From: Cyclobacteriaceae bacterium
Lineage (GTDB): Bacteria; Bacteroidota; Bacteroidia; Cytophagales; Cyclobacteriaceae
NCBI GenBank assembly: GCA_028285685.1
Contig: JANQOR010000024.1
Coordinates: forward strand, 24,713 to 88,712
Length of the DNA stretch: 64,000 nucleotides
Reading direction: 5' to 3'
Shown: positions 1-9,196 of the stretch, piece by piece
How the letters are laid out: each line of letters begins with the position of its first letter
Numbering within the stretch: the first letter of the stretch is position 1
Notes under the pieces: generated by a model
Seen by the model: the letters and a program-made list of their open reading frames with translations, nothing else
What the model was told of the DNA's origin: nothing
Database searches by the model: none
Translations under genes and position numbers: made by a program

Positions 1-376
1 TGCCAGACGTGTGTGTAAGTAGGTGGAAAATGGTGATTTCATCCCAACTGCCGGGTACATTGGGAATGAACTTTACAAGAGGATCATGGATAGATAGCGA
101 ATCACTTTCATCAAAAAGTTTCAAAATTCCCATGGAGGTGAATTGCTTAGTCAGCGATCCTATCCGATGCACACTTTCTGAGGTATTTTGCACCTGCAGT
201 TCATGGTCCGCCATGCCAAAGCCCTTCTTCAAGATGATTTCATCTCCAACAGCCACTACCACCGATCCGCTAAACGATTGAGAATCAGCTACTTCAGTCA
301 AGTACCTACCTATGGTTAATTGGCACTGTGCAGCTTTTGAAACAAAAAGGAGAATAGCAAGGACAGAATACTTCAT
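1..376 (-). CDS. Serine beta-lactamase-like hydrolase, N-terminal part (partial)
   Basis: The gene starts at 376 on the minus strand and runs off the left edge, so only about 125 residues are visible. It opens with a hydrophobic signal peptide (residues 1-18), so the product is exported. The sequence RIGSLTKQFT places an SxxK motif at residues 74-77, the nucleophile and general base of class C beta-lactamases, D-Ala-D-Ala carboxypeptidases and esterases of the same fold. The visible part ends in LLTHTSG, another hallmark of this family. The YxN and HxG motifs would lie outside the window. Such stand-alone Bacteroidota members are usually peptidases or esterases of unknown substrate rather than resistance enzymes. 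Family assignment is good; the substrate is unknown. Confidence 0.8.
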   Translation of the reverse strand, partial: MKYSVLAILLFVSKAAQCQLTIGRYLTEVADSQSFSGSVVVAVGDEIILKKGFGMADHELQVQNTSESVHRIGSLTKQFTSMGILKLFDESDSLSIHDPLVKFIPNVPGSWDEITIFHLLTHTSG

Positions 377-431
377 AGGAAAGATTTAATCCTAGGATGA
401 TTCTACTTCAGATAAAGTTGTATTCTACCGG

Positions 432-3032
432 TTATTCGTCTCTTATGCTTTGAGTAGGATTAGCCACCGCGGCACGATACGTTTTAACAATGATCGTAAG
501 AAGTGCAATTACCACGGCTATTAATCCACCCAAGATGAATACATACCAATAGTCAGGCAAGCTTATTCGATAAGCAAAATTTCCCAGCCAGTTCTTGATG
601 AAATACCACACCGAGGGTGAAGCAATCACAGTAGCGATGGCAACAAGGATGATGAAATCCCTTGAAATGAGGTTGATAATTTGATTAGGCGAAGCACCTA
701 GAACCTTACGAATGCCCAGCTCCTTCTGGCGCTGCTGAGCGGTGTAAGATGCCAATCCGAAAATGCCCAGGCAAGCCAACAAGATAGATATCCCTGAAAA
801 GGCACTGAAGACTTTTGCCTGCTTTTTTTCATCTTCATACAAACGTGCTAGGCTTTCATCAAGGAATTGGTAACTGATGGGAAAATTGGGCGAAACCTCT
901 TTATACTTTTCATCAATAAAGAGCAGTGAACTACTTATATCCTGTGCGTTGATCTTTATAGCAATCTTTCGATGCCTTCCGCCTGAAATAATGGCCATTG
1001 GTTCAATATCATCTCGGAGCGACTTGAAATGGAAGTCCTTCACAATACCAATAACCGGCGCATTGTTTATATCCCAGCCTGGCATGGTCGCCCTTCTACC
1101 AACAATGTCTTCAGGAGTGAGTCCCATTTCCCTGACTGCCTTTTCATTGAAGATCATCGCATTTTCTTCGTCAGTTGCCATCTCATAAGAGAAGTTCCTT
1201 CCCGCTACAATTTCGAGATTAAAGAAATTAAGGTAATCCCTGTCGACAAAGACGGTACGCATTCGGTGATTTCCTTCAATGCCATTCAGAATGAAACCAG
1301 AGGCATCATGAAATCCACCAGGCTCTCCTGACATAGTGGAGACCATTTTTACATTGCTATTTGACTTTAGCATCTCCTTGAAAGACTCCATCTCCGATCT
1401 GATCTCCGAGTTATTCAGGTCAATAATGACCTTCGCTTCTTTGTCAAACCCAAGGTCTTTGGCATTCAAAAAATCGGTTTGAGCGGTGATCAAAAATGTA
1501 GCAACGATCAGGAATATAGAGATAGAAAACTGAACAATGACCAGACCTTTTCTTAACCCAACATTTTTCCCGGAAGACAACTTGCTTCCTTTTAGCACGA
1601 TCACGGGTTTGAATGACGAGAGTAGAACCGCCGGATAAATTCCGGAAGTGATCATGATCGTTACCACAAGTGCCGAAAAAAACAGGAGCACATTCGAGTC
1701 TGTCCAGTTTAGGGTAACATCCAGCCCAAACACAGAGTTGAACAAAGGATTGAGTAAGTGACAAATTCCTACAGAAAGGAAAATGGAGAGAAAGAGAATT
1801 AAGAGAGATTCTCCCAAAAACTGCGAGACCAAGCGGAAGCGAGGAACCCCAAGCACCTTCCTCACCCCCACCTCTTTTGCTCGCATAAATGATTGAGCAA
1901 TGGAAAGGTTGACGTAGTTGAAGCAGGCTATGAACAGGATCGAGATAGCGACCAAGGCCAGGATATAGACAGAATCTAGATCTCCATGCTTTGCAAAGTC
2001 ATATCTTGTCTCGTTATTGAAATATAGGTCGCTGAGAGGTTCCAACGTCAAATCGACCCTTCGACCTGAAGCTTCAAAATCGTCTCCAAAATACTTGTCC
2101 ATAAAGCCTGGCAGTTGCGCTATCACTCTATCTGCTTGCCCAGGTGTGGAAACATTTACATACGTAATCAAGCCGTTACCCCACCAATTCGAAAACCAAG
2201 AGAATCGCTCATAGACCTTTATAGAAAACACCATATCAAATTCCAAGCTTGACTTGGATGGGAATTCATCCATGACACCAGACACAGTGAATTGGTTTTG
2301 ATTATCTACCAACAGGATTTCACCGAGTGGGTTCTGCTCTCCAAAGTACTTTTTGGCAGCCGCCTTTGTTAGCACAACTGAATTCGCATCTTTTAGAACA
2401 TCTTCAGGGCTTCCCACGCTTAATGGAAATGAGAAGAATTCAAAGAAATTTGCGTCAGCAAAAAGCAAATTCTCTTCAAAAAATTTCTTGTCTCCGAAAG
2501 AGACCAGGCCATTATCAGGCTGTGCCCTAGTCACAGAATTTATATCCTCAGGAAAATCATTTTTCAGAGCCGCAGCATACGGGCCGGAAGTCACACCAAT
2601 GTTGTAGGGAGACCCATTGATACCAGATACACGAACGGCCCTGTAAATTTGATCTTTGTTCGTGTGGAACGAATCGTAGCTGAGCTCGGAGTAGATGTAG
2701 AAATAGAGAAAAATAGAAGCTACTAGCCCGAGTGTAAATCCGAAAATGTTGATAAACGAAGTGGACTTGTGCCGCAGCAGGTTGCGTAAGGTAAGAATGG
2801 GATTAAAGTTGAACATAGCATGAAATTTTAAATTAGTCGATTTTAGCGTTGATGGTCGCAGGTAGTTAAGTACCTGGTACCAGTATTTGAGTTTTTTAAA
2901 TGTGGCATTTTCAAGTTTTGCATGGTATTCATGCAGATTCCCCTCAAGCTCCTCCACAAGTTCTCGCTTGCAGAGCCTTCTAATAAGCCGGAGTGAAAAT
3001 GGCGAAGGTCCTATAGTATCCTTATCAGGCAT
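432..3032 (-). CDS. FtsX/MacB-family ABC transporter permease with N-terminal prefix domain
   Basis: An 866-residue inner-membrane protein. Residues 1-75 form a soluble prefix segment, followed by a first membrane span at about 93-115, a large periplasmic MacB-type domain, three spans with the conserved KEVGVRKVLG sequence near residue 380, a second periplasmic domain, and a last FtsX block with KELGIRKVLG near residue 770. It is thus a tandem duplication of the MacB core plus FtsX unit. No ATPase is adjacent, which is usual for this large Bacteroidota family. Its start overlaps the end of the PadR gene by 8 bp, so the two are translationally coupled and probably co-regulated. Prefix-bearing permeases paired with PadR regulators are a recurrent arrangement. 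The substrate is unknown. Confidence 0.85.
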   Translation of the reverse strand: MPDKDTIGPSPFSLRLIRRLCKRELVEELEGNLHEYHAKLENATFKKLKYWYQVLNYLRPSTLKSTNLKFHAMFNFNPILTLRNLLRHKSTSFINIFGFTLGLVASIFLYFYIYSELSYDSFHTNKDQIYRAVRVSGINGSPYNIGVTSGPYAAALKNDFPEDINSVTRAQPDNGLVSFGDKKFFEENLLFADANFFEFFSFPLSVGSPEDVLKDANSVVLTKAAAKKYFGEQNPLGEILLVDNQNQFTVSGVMDEFPSKSSLEFDMVFSIKVYERFSWFSNWWGNGLITYVNVSTPGQADRVIAQLPGFMDKYFGDDFEASGRRVDLTLEPLSDLYFNNETRYDFAKHGDLDSVYILALVAISILFIACFNYVNLSIAQSFMRAKEVGVRKVLGVPRFRLVSQFLGESLLILFLSIFLSVGICHLLNPLFNSVFGLDVTLNWTDSNVLLFFSALVVTIMITSGIYPAVLLSSFKPVIVLKGSKLSSGKNVGLRKGLVIVQFSISIFLIVATFLITAQTDFLNAKDLGFDKEAKVIIDLNNSEIRSEMESFKEMLKSNSNVKMVSTMSGEPGGFHDASGFILNGIEGNHRMRTVFVDRDYLNFFNLEIVAGRNFSYEMATDEENAMIFNEKAVREMGLTPEDIVGRRATMPGWDINNAPVIGIVKDFHFKSLRDDIEPMAIISGGRHRKIAIKINAQDISSSLLFIDEKYKEVSPNFPISYQFLDESLARLYEDEKKQAKVFSAFSGISILLACLGIFGLASYTAQQRQKELGIRKVLGASPNQIINLISRDFIILVAIATVIASPSVWYFIKNWLGNFAYRISLPDYWYVFILGGLIAVVIALLTIIVKTYRAAVANPTQSIRDE

Positions 3033-3363
3033 GTACGAATTTCAGCGAAAATCCTGGCACCTGGTTCCATAGGTTGGCACGAAGCTCTTTGACTTCATTG
3101 AGGGCTGCCTTGCCTGCAGCAGTCAGCTCGTAAATACGCTTTCTTCTTCCACCCCGCTCCTGGGTAGCACCAGCCATCGCCGATTTTAGAAAATCCTTTT
3201 TCTCCAGTCTTGCAAGGGTAGTATGCAGCGCTCCCATAGAAATAGATCGATTCACCTGGCTTAAAATCTCTTCACGGATACGAAGCACATACGCATCTTC
3301 TTCAAGAATAAGTACGATGAGCAGAAGTAATTCTTCAAACTCACCAAGGTTGGTTCCTTTCAT
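3025..3363 (-). CDS. PadR-family transcriptional regulator
   Basis: A 112-residue protein with the PadR winged helix: an N-terminal LLLLIVLILEEDAYVLRIREEI helix pair, a recognition region around SMGALHTTLARLEKKDFL (residues 43-60), and the wing sequence GGRRKRIYELTAAGKAAL. Length fits the minimal PadR family. It lies first in an apparent operon with the permease at 432-3032, overlapping it by 8 bp. PadR proteins usually repress their own operon and respond to small molecules or membrane stress. A perfect 9-bp inverted repeat at 3404-3430, about 41 bp upstream of the start, is the likely operator. Confidence 0.85.
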   Translation of the reverse strand: MKGTNLGEFEELLLLIVLILEEDAYVLRIREEILSQVNRSISMGALHTTLARLEKKDFLKSAMAGATQERGGRRKRIYELTAAGKAALNEVKELRANLWNQVPGFSLKFVHA

Positions 3364-3403
3364 TAGTTTCTATTTTGCAGTAAAAGTAACGAAGGATGGA
3401 TTT

Positions 3404-3430
3404 ATTTGTTTCGATAAAGTAGAAACAAAT
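3404..3430. promoter_or_regulatory. Inverted repeat, probable PadR operator
   Basis: ATTTGTTTC and GAAACAAAT form perfect 9-bp arms separated by 9 bp. The repeat sits upstream of the padR start (minus strand) and about 100 bp upstream of the divergent surface-protein gene. Autoregulation by the PadR protein is inferred from position only. Confidence 0.5.
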
Positions 3431-3532
3431 GGTCAGAGTTATGAAAGTACCATTGTTGATAGGTGGTGATTCAAGTCTTATTTAAATTGCCAACGTTCAC
3501 TACACAACTTCCACCATTAAAATTTTACAACG

Positions 3533-5242
3533 ATGAAATCTTTTAGAATTACTTTTTTTCTACTTGCTTCCTGGTCAGTTGCCTGGAGTCAAACTAACAC
3601 GTTTCCAACTTCGGGATATGCTGGTATTGGGACTACAAGCCCATCAAGCCCTTTGCATCTAAGTGATAACAGCAATACCAAAATTAGATTGACTGACACT
3701 GACGGAACGGTGGATTGGGGAATTTCGACCAGTAACAGCGATCTGTTCTACATTACAGATTTAACAAATTCTTTAGTTCCTCTTAAAATTAGTTCCAGTA
3801 CGCCAACCAATACTCTTTACTTAAGCAGTTCCGGCAGGGTAGGCATTGGAACTGCCAATCCAAGGAACAAGCAACACATCATTGCAGCTGCAGATAATGA
3901 CGGACTACTAATCGAAAGAGATCACTCCAGCAACAACACATATTCTGGCATCCTTTTTAAGAACGTATACAACGATCAAGATCTATACAAGAAAGGAGCA
4001 ATCTATTTCGAAAAGACAGGAACCGGAGGAATAGGACGATTTCATTTTGCACTTAAAAATGAAACCGACTCAACAAATGTAGATATAAATGATGCCCGAT
4101 TGACCATACATAATAGCGGAAAAGTAGGGATAGGGACAAGGACTCCTACTACAACACTCGATGTCGAAGGTCAAATTAGATTAAGCTATAATTCTTCAAC
4201 AGGACTTGGAGGTAGCATAAACATTGACAATCCGACCGGGGAGATTCCCTCCATTTCATTAGACCAGGGTGGAACCAGGTGGTGGCAGTATGTAGACAGC
4301 GACAACACATTTAGAATCGGCAGAGGCTCAAATTACAATTCAAATGCTGCTTCATTAGCCTTGAAAGGCGATAATGTCGGAATTGGGACCTCCTCACCCG
4401 CCAACGGTCTTCTTCACATTTATAAAAATGCGACAACTGGTAATTTTGGGTTTGTGAATGTTGCTAATGCGGGACTTAGGATTCAGGATAGCGGAGTAAG
4501 TCTCTACATTGATGGAAACGCACTTTACACCAACGGCAACATGATTTTAGGAACGCTTGGCAATAAATATCTATCGTTAGGAACAAATGATGAGGAAAGA
4601 TTGAGAATTGATCAAGACGGAGATGTAGGAATAGGGACATCTACACCCAATTCAAACCTTCATGTAAACGAAACAGCAACGGCCGGAACAGACCATGTGA
4701 TCAGCAGATGGGAAACTGCATCGGGTGGGGGGCTCTCGGTGAGAGTTTCAGATTTGTCCCTTAGTAACCCTGGTTGGCAATTCAACGCATATGCCGGAGA
4801 AAGCTTGTCCTTTTCCCAAGGTGGCACAGATAGAATGTTTATCAAGACCGATGGCAATGTAGGAATTGGAACCACCGATCCGCTTTCCAAACTTTCTGTC
4901 GACGGCCACATCAGAGCTACGGAAGTCAAAGTGCTGTTGGACATCAGCGTTCCGGATTATGTGTTCGAACCTGATTATGAACTTCGAACGCTGAAAGAAA
5001 CCAAGAAGTACATTGCTGAAAACAAACACCTTCCGGAAATTCCATCAGCTGTTGAAATTGAAGAAAACGGAATCGATCTCGGTGACATGAATATGCGGCT
5101 CTTGAAGAAAATCGAGGAACTTACTTTGCATCAAATTGAGCTTTTGGAGAAACTTGAAGAGCAGAGCCTACAACTTCTAGAACAAAATCAACAACTTTCG
5201 CAACAGCAAAGACGGATTGAAAAACTTGAAATGAAAAAATGA
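3533..5242 (+). CDS. GIGT-repeat surface/tail-fibre-like protein (paralog 1)
   Basis: A 569-residue exported protein with a signal peptide (about residues 1-19). It carries six spaced GIGTxxP motifs followed by short hydrophobic strands (e.g. GIGTTSPSSPLH, GIGTSTPNSNLHV), the pattern of fibrous, trimeric tail-fibre-like or adhesin-like proteins common in Bacteroidota. The C-terminal 130 residues hold a conserved block (VPDYVFEPDYELRTL, then NKHLPEIPSA) followed by a coiled coil rich in Glu, Leu and Gln. That block is nearly identical to the end of the next gene. There is no recognisable T9SS sorting domain. The spacing of 49 bp to the next gene suggests co-transcription. The function is unknown; a cell-surface fibre is the best inference. 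Confidence 0.75.
   Translation: MKSFRITFFLLASWSVAWSQTNTFPTSGYAGIGTTSPSSPLHLSDNSNTKIRLTDTDGTVDWGISTSNSDLFYITDLTNSLVPLKISSSTPTNTLYLSSSGRVGIGTANPRNKQHIIAAADNDGLLIERDHSSNNTYSGILFKNVYNDQDLYKKGAIYFEKTGTGGIGRFHFALKNETDSTNVDINDARLTIHNSGKVGIGTRTPTTTLDVEGQIRLSYNSSTGLGGSINIDNPTGEIPSISLDQGGTRWWQYVDSDNTFRIGRGSNYNSNAASLALKGDNVGIGTSSPANGLLHIYKNATTGNFGFVNVANAGLRIQDSGVSLYIDGNALYTNGNMILGTLGNKYLSLGTNDEERLRIDQDGDVGIGTSTPNSNLHVNETATAGTDHVISRWETASGGGLSVRVSDLSLSNPGWQFNAYAGESLSFSQGGTDRMFIKTDGNVGIGTTDPLSKLSVDGHIRATEVKVLLDISVPDYVFEPDYELRTLKETKKYIAENKHLPEIPSAVEIEENGIDLGDMNMRLLKKIEELTLHQIELLEKLEEQSLQLLEQNQQLSQQQRRIEKLEMKK
4832..5160 (+). repeat. Long direct repeat, copy 1 (C-terminal cassette of paralog 1)
   Basis: This segment is nearly identical in DNA to 7167-7495 at a constant offset of 2335 bp. 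It encodes the last GIGT motif, the VPDYVFEPDYELR block and the start of the coiled coil. Identity is much higher than in the rest of the two genes, pointing to gene conversion or strong constraint on the C-terminus. Confidence 0.8.
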
Positions 5243-5291
5243 AATGTTTGAGACGTTCAGTCAATTTCTCAACAACTCAAAATCTTGAATT

Positions 5292-7535
5292 ATGAAAAAG
5301 TCCTTCCTACTCTTAACTACAACATTTTCTATTTTATGGACCAGCGCACAGTGGACCGAAGATGCAAGCGGAACGGTGTTAACAACGACGGACAGCGTCG
5401 GTATTGGAATAAGCAATCCTACTCAATTGTTGCACGTACAAGGAAATGCGTTTGTAAACGGTGATTTACATATCGGAGCATCGGGAAGTGCGTACGGTCA
5501 TAGAGGTTACCTGAGAGCTGCTAGCAATGGCGATGGAATCCTTATACATAAATTTTCCTCGCAGTATGGAGACTATGCCGGTATTACCTTTCGCATTCGA
5601 AACAATGCAGAGAACGATCAAAAAAAAGGTGCGATCTATTTTGAAAGGACGAGTACTAACACCAGGGGGAAATTACATTTTGCTCTAAGCAATGATGACG
5701 ATGAAAGCAATGTAGATCTTGCCGATTCGAAATTGGTAGTGGATCACAGTGGGAATGTTGGAATTGGGACGTCGTCTCCAGGTAACTTGCTTGAAGTTAG
5801 GGGTACGGCATTATTCTCTAATGTGGGTGGTGATGCTTTACTGATAAATCCCGATGGTGACAATAGGCGCGGAATAATTTCGTCCAACTTCAAACTTGCT
5901 TTCATTGCCGATAAAGTAAATACCCTAGCATCAGACAAAAGGATCATTTTCGGAGCCGGTGGAGAAACTCCATCAGATTCAAATTTTGAAACGTACATGA
6001 TCTTAAAGGAAGGGAACGTAGGTATTGGAACAACTTCACCGGCCTCCATATTGGATGTTAGAGATGCAGACGATAATGACATTGGATTACATCTCTACAA
6101 TGACGAAAAGCCGCTGGATACGGAAATCACGCAAGGGGTCGTACAAAATTTTTACCTATCCAATGGCTCTGGGGCAAAAGAGCTGGCAGGTCAAATTCGG
6201 ATTGGTAAAGACGATGATTACGTGGGTGGCGGACAAATTAGGAAGGCGCATATGTCCTTCTCCACACAATATTCCGAGACTGATTTTAACGAATGGATGA
6301 GAATCACGGGTGATGGTAATGTTGGCATTGGAACAGACATTCCAGACGGGAGCCTACATGTGCACTCAGCAACGGCAGGAACGTTTACACCAAGTGCAAA
6401 TGTTGATGACCTTGTCGTTGAGAACTCAGTAGATGGAGGAATAACCATTGCAACACCTAACCAAAGCACGTCAAGATTATATTTTGCCTCTCCTGCCGAT
6501 GTTAATCATGGTCTCATTACTTCAAGCTGGAACTCCAAGTTAATGACTGTTGGTACCGCTGGCACGAATATGAAATTGGCGTTTACGACAGGGGTTGCTG
6601 TTGAGGCTATGCGGATTGACCAAAATCAGAACGTGGGTATTGGAACCACAACCCCTGATTCTCAAGTTGAGATGGTTTCCTACGCACCAAAATTGACAAT
6701 TAGGGACAAGAATTCGGACGCACAAACAAGTGAGTCTAGCGTCCGCTTTGGCGAATCCGGGGCTAACGATGTTCTCGGAGATTATTGGGACGTAGGAAGG
6801 ATAGGTGTCAATTTTGATGTTTCTCGGAACGGACTTTCAAAGTTCCATATTCGCGATGTTGGTGGTGTTGGCAGAGTAGGAATTGGGACCACAACCCCTC
6901 AACACAAATTGGAAGTTGATGGAACCAACAATGCTGTAGCGGTTGGAAGCACCACTTATGGCTGGAGTGATACGAACTTAATCGGAGCTGAGTACGGAAC
7001 ATGGGATAATACTAGAACAAATGCTGCAGGCACCTACTTTTATCGATGGACAGGTGTCGGAACCAACTACGGGGTAGCATACATAGGACAAGAGAAACAG
7101 GGTAGTGATTGGGGTTTGGCATTTAAAACGGATAACAATGGATCGAAGACTTTGGCTACATCAACAAGAATGTTCATCAAAACAGATGGCAATGTGGGAA
7201 TTGGAACCACGGATCCGCTCTCCAAACTGTCCGTGAATGGTCATATCAGAGCTACGGAAGTCAAAGTGCTGTTGGACATCAGCGTTCCAGATTACGTGTT
7301 CGAACCGGACTACGAACTTCGAACACTGAAAGAAACCAAGAAGTACATCGCTGAAAACAAACACCTTCCGGAAATTCCATCAGCCTCGGAAATTGAAGAA
7401 AACGGAATCGATCTCGGTGACATGAACATGCGGCTGCTTAAGAAGATCGAGGAACTTACTTTATATCAGATCGAGCTTTTGGAACGGCTAGAACAAGCAG
7501 AGAGCAAGATTTCAGAGCTTGAGTCAAAGGATTAA
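5292..7535 (+). CDS. GIGT-repeat surface/tail-fibre-like protein (paralog 2)
   Basis: A 747-residue paralog of the preceding gene, with a signal peptide (about residues 1-19) and seven GIGxxxP motifs (e.g. GIGTTSPASILDV, GIGTDIPDGSLHV, GIGTTTPQHKLEV). The longer middle part has extra repeat units and differs strongly from paralog 1, while the final about 110 residues are nearly identical. It ends in a shorter coiled coil (YQIELLERLEQAESKISELE). It is probably co-transcribed with paralog 1 and may form a second fibre type with the same C-terminal attachment or trimerisation module. The role is unknown. Confidence 0.75.
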   Translation: MKKSFLLLTTTFSILWTSAQWTEDASGTVLTTTDSVGIGISNPTQLLHVQGNAFVNGDLHIGASGSAYGHRGYLRAASNGDGILIHKFSSQYGDYAGITFRIRNNAENDQKKGAIYFERTSTNTRGKLHFALSNDDDESNVDLADSKLVVDHSGNVGIGTSSPGNLLEVRGTALFSNVGGDALLINPDGDNRRGIISSNFKLAFIADKVNTLASDKRIIFGAGGETPSDSNFETYMILKEGNVGIGTTSPASILDVRDADDNDIGLHLYNDEKPLDTEITQGVVQNFYLSNGSGAKELAGQIRIGKDDDYVGGGQIRKAHMSFSTQYSETDFNEWMRITGDGNVGIGTDIPDGSLHVHSATAGTFTPSANVDDLVVENSVDGGITIATPNQSTSRLYFASPADVNHGLITSSWNSKLMTVGTAGTNMKLAFTTGVAVEAMRIDQNQNVGIGTTTPDSQVEMVSYAPKLTIRDKNSDAQTSESSVRFGESGANDVLGDYWDVGRIGVNFDVSRNGLSKFHIRDVGGVGRVGIGTTTPQHKLEVDGTNNAVAVGSTTYGWSDTNLIGAEYGTWDNTRTNAAGTYFYRWTGVGTNYGVAYIGQEKQGSDWGLAFKTDNNGSKTLATSTRMFIKTDGNVGIGTTDPLSKLSVNGHIRATEVKVLLDISVPDYVFEPDYELRTLKETKKYIAENKHLPEIPSASEIEENGIDLGDMNMRLLKKIEELTLYQIELLERLEQAESKISELESKD
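7167..7495 (+). repeat. Long direct repeat, copy 2 (C-terminal cassette of paralog 2)
   Basis: Second copy of the 4832-5160 cassette. Differences are mostly at third codon positions, and the encoded protein is almost unchanged. Confidence 0.8.
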
Positions 7536-7885
7536 AATATTCAAGAAAGTAGATTCAGCAGCGCTATCATAGTGTTAGTTGCAAGAGCAGGAGTAAAATA
7601 ATAGCTTCAAAGAAGAGATTCGTCTTCATGGACACTCAAATCTGAAATCCTCGAAGTCTATCCGGATGAAAAGTATGACGATACGGTCGGAGATTTAAGT
7701 TGATGGGTTAGACGTTCACTGTTTCTCAATCTACCTGCAGTGATCGTTCAATTGGAGTGTTCTACTCAGCTCCTATCCCACTTTCCGACCTTACAAAGCA
7801 AAAATCGTGATCGTATCAATCATTTAGATTTAGAGACATTATTTTCTGGTATCTTTCAAAAGGTGCTTACCCTCAGGAACATCAC
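7536..7885. other. 350-bp intergenic stretch without a convincing gene
   Basis: No complete ORF, RNA gene or clear terminator was seen. One frame around 7640-7705 reads SEILEVYPDEKYDDTVGDL before a stop, which looks coding-like and could be a short gene remnant, but there is no start or homologous context. No consensus Bacteroidota promoter was found directly upstream of the permease at 7886. Confidence 0.4.
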
Positions 7886-9196
7886 ATGAGTAGAAAAAAA
7901 CTAGGCTTCTGGACCAGTTCCTCACTGGTGGTGGGAAATATGATCGGATCAGGAGTCTTTCTCTTGCCTGCTTCTCTTGCGGCTTTCGGAAGTATTAGTC
8001 TGTTAGGTTGGCTCATTTCCGCCGTGGGTGCTGCTGCGTTGGCTTTCGTTTTTATAGAGTTAAGTAAAATGATACCTGCAAAATCAGGAGGCCCGTACAC
8101 GTATTCCAGGAGCGGATTGGGAGATTTTGCCGGATTCCTGGTTGCCTGGGGATATTGGATTTCGATATGGTGCACGAATGCTGCAATTGCAGTTGCACTT
8201 GTAAGTTATCTCGGTGTTTTTATTCCGGCACTTCAAACAAGTTTGGCGTTATCAGCAATTGTTGGTTTAGCCATCATTTGGATCGTGGTCTTCGTCAATA
8301 CGAGGGGGATCAAGGAAGCAGGCATTTTCCAATTGGTAACAAGCATTTTAAAAATTGCACCACTAATTGCTATTGGAATATTTGGCCTTTTCTACATTAA
8401 GGTTGGTAATTTCTTCCCAGCCAATATCAGTGATCTGTCAAATTTTCAGGCAATCACCGCAACAGCCACCCTGACCTTTTTCGCCTATATGGGACTTGAA
8501 TGTGCAACTATTCCATCCGCCGATGTAGAAAATCCATCCAGGACTATTCCAAGAGCAACGTACTTCGGACTGGGCATTACAGCACTGGTGTATATTCTAG
8601 GTACAACATCACTTCTGGGAATTATTCCAGCAGAACAACTCCAATACTCAACCGCCCCTTTTTCTGATGCAGCGGCGATCATGTGGGGACCATGGGCGGA
8701 GAATCTGGTCGCCATCGGCGCAATCATTTCCACATTGGGCGCACTCAACGGGTGGATCTTAATTCAGGGGCAAATACCAGCAGCAATTTCTCGAGACAAG
8801 CTCTTCCCTCCTCTTTTTGGGAAAATGAACAAAAACGGCGTTCCGGCCATCTCAATCATTTTGTCGAGTGTCCTGATTTCCGTCTTAATGGCCATGAATT
8901 ATACGAAGGGACTGGTCAAGGCTTTTCAGTTCATGCTCCTACTTGCAAGCATGACAGCATTGATCGCCTATCTTTTTACCTCAGCTTCGTACGTTGTGGT
9001 ATCAATTCGCGAACAGGGATACTCAAAAAAAACGATGGCCAGTCTGGCAATAGCTGTTGTTGCTTTTGTGTTTTCCATATGGGCAATCGCCGGTTCCGGC
9101 ACAGAGATCGTATACTGGGGTTTTATTTTGCTGATGGCAGGACTTCCTGTGTATGTTTGGATGTTGGTTAAAAGAACAAAGCAGACAAATGGCTAG
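7886..9196 (+). CDS. APC-superfamily amino acid permease (AdiC-like)
   Basis: A 436-residue inner-membrane protein with about 12 hydrophobic spans. The first span carries the APC substrate-backbone motif GNMIGSGVFLLP (residues 17-28), and GGPYTYSRSGLGDFAGFLVAW follows, as in arginine/agmatine and related antiporters. The stop overlaps the start of the following hydrolase gene by 8 bp, so the two are translationally coupled. Given the partner, an arginine-like or modified-arginine substrate is a reasonable inference, but general neutral amino-acid transport is not excluded. Confidence 0.85.
   Translation: MSRKKLGFWTSSSLVVGNMIGSGVFLLPASLAAFGSISLLGWLISAVGAAALAFVFIELSKMIPAKSGGPYTYSRSGLGDFAGFLVAWGYWISIWCTNAAIAVALVSYLGVFIPALQTSLALSAIVGLAIIWIVVFVNTRGIKEAGIFQLVTSILKIAPLIAIGIFGLFYIKVGNFFPANISDLSNFQAITATATLTFFAYMGLECATIPSADVENPSRTIPRATYFGLGITALVYILGTTSLLGIIPAEQLQYSTAPFSDAAAIMWGPWAENLVAIGAIISTLGALNGWILIQGQIPAAISRDKLFPPLFGKMNKNGVPAISIILSSVLISVLMAMNYTKGLVKAFQFMLLLASMTALIAYLFTSASYVVVSIREQGYSKKTMASLAIAVVAFVFSIWAIAGSGTEIVYWGFILLMAGLPVYVWMLVKRTKQTNG

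Noticed and set aside
7640-7705. Coding-like fragment (EILEVYPDEKYDDTVGDL) in the gap before the permease
   Set aside because: Too short, without a start or a neighbouring remnant, to call a pseudogene.
8683-9171. 162-codon ORF on the + strand in another frame of the amino-acid permease gene
   Set aside because: It lies wholly inside a gene with clear membrane-protein motifs, and its translation is low-complexity and has no recognisable domain.
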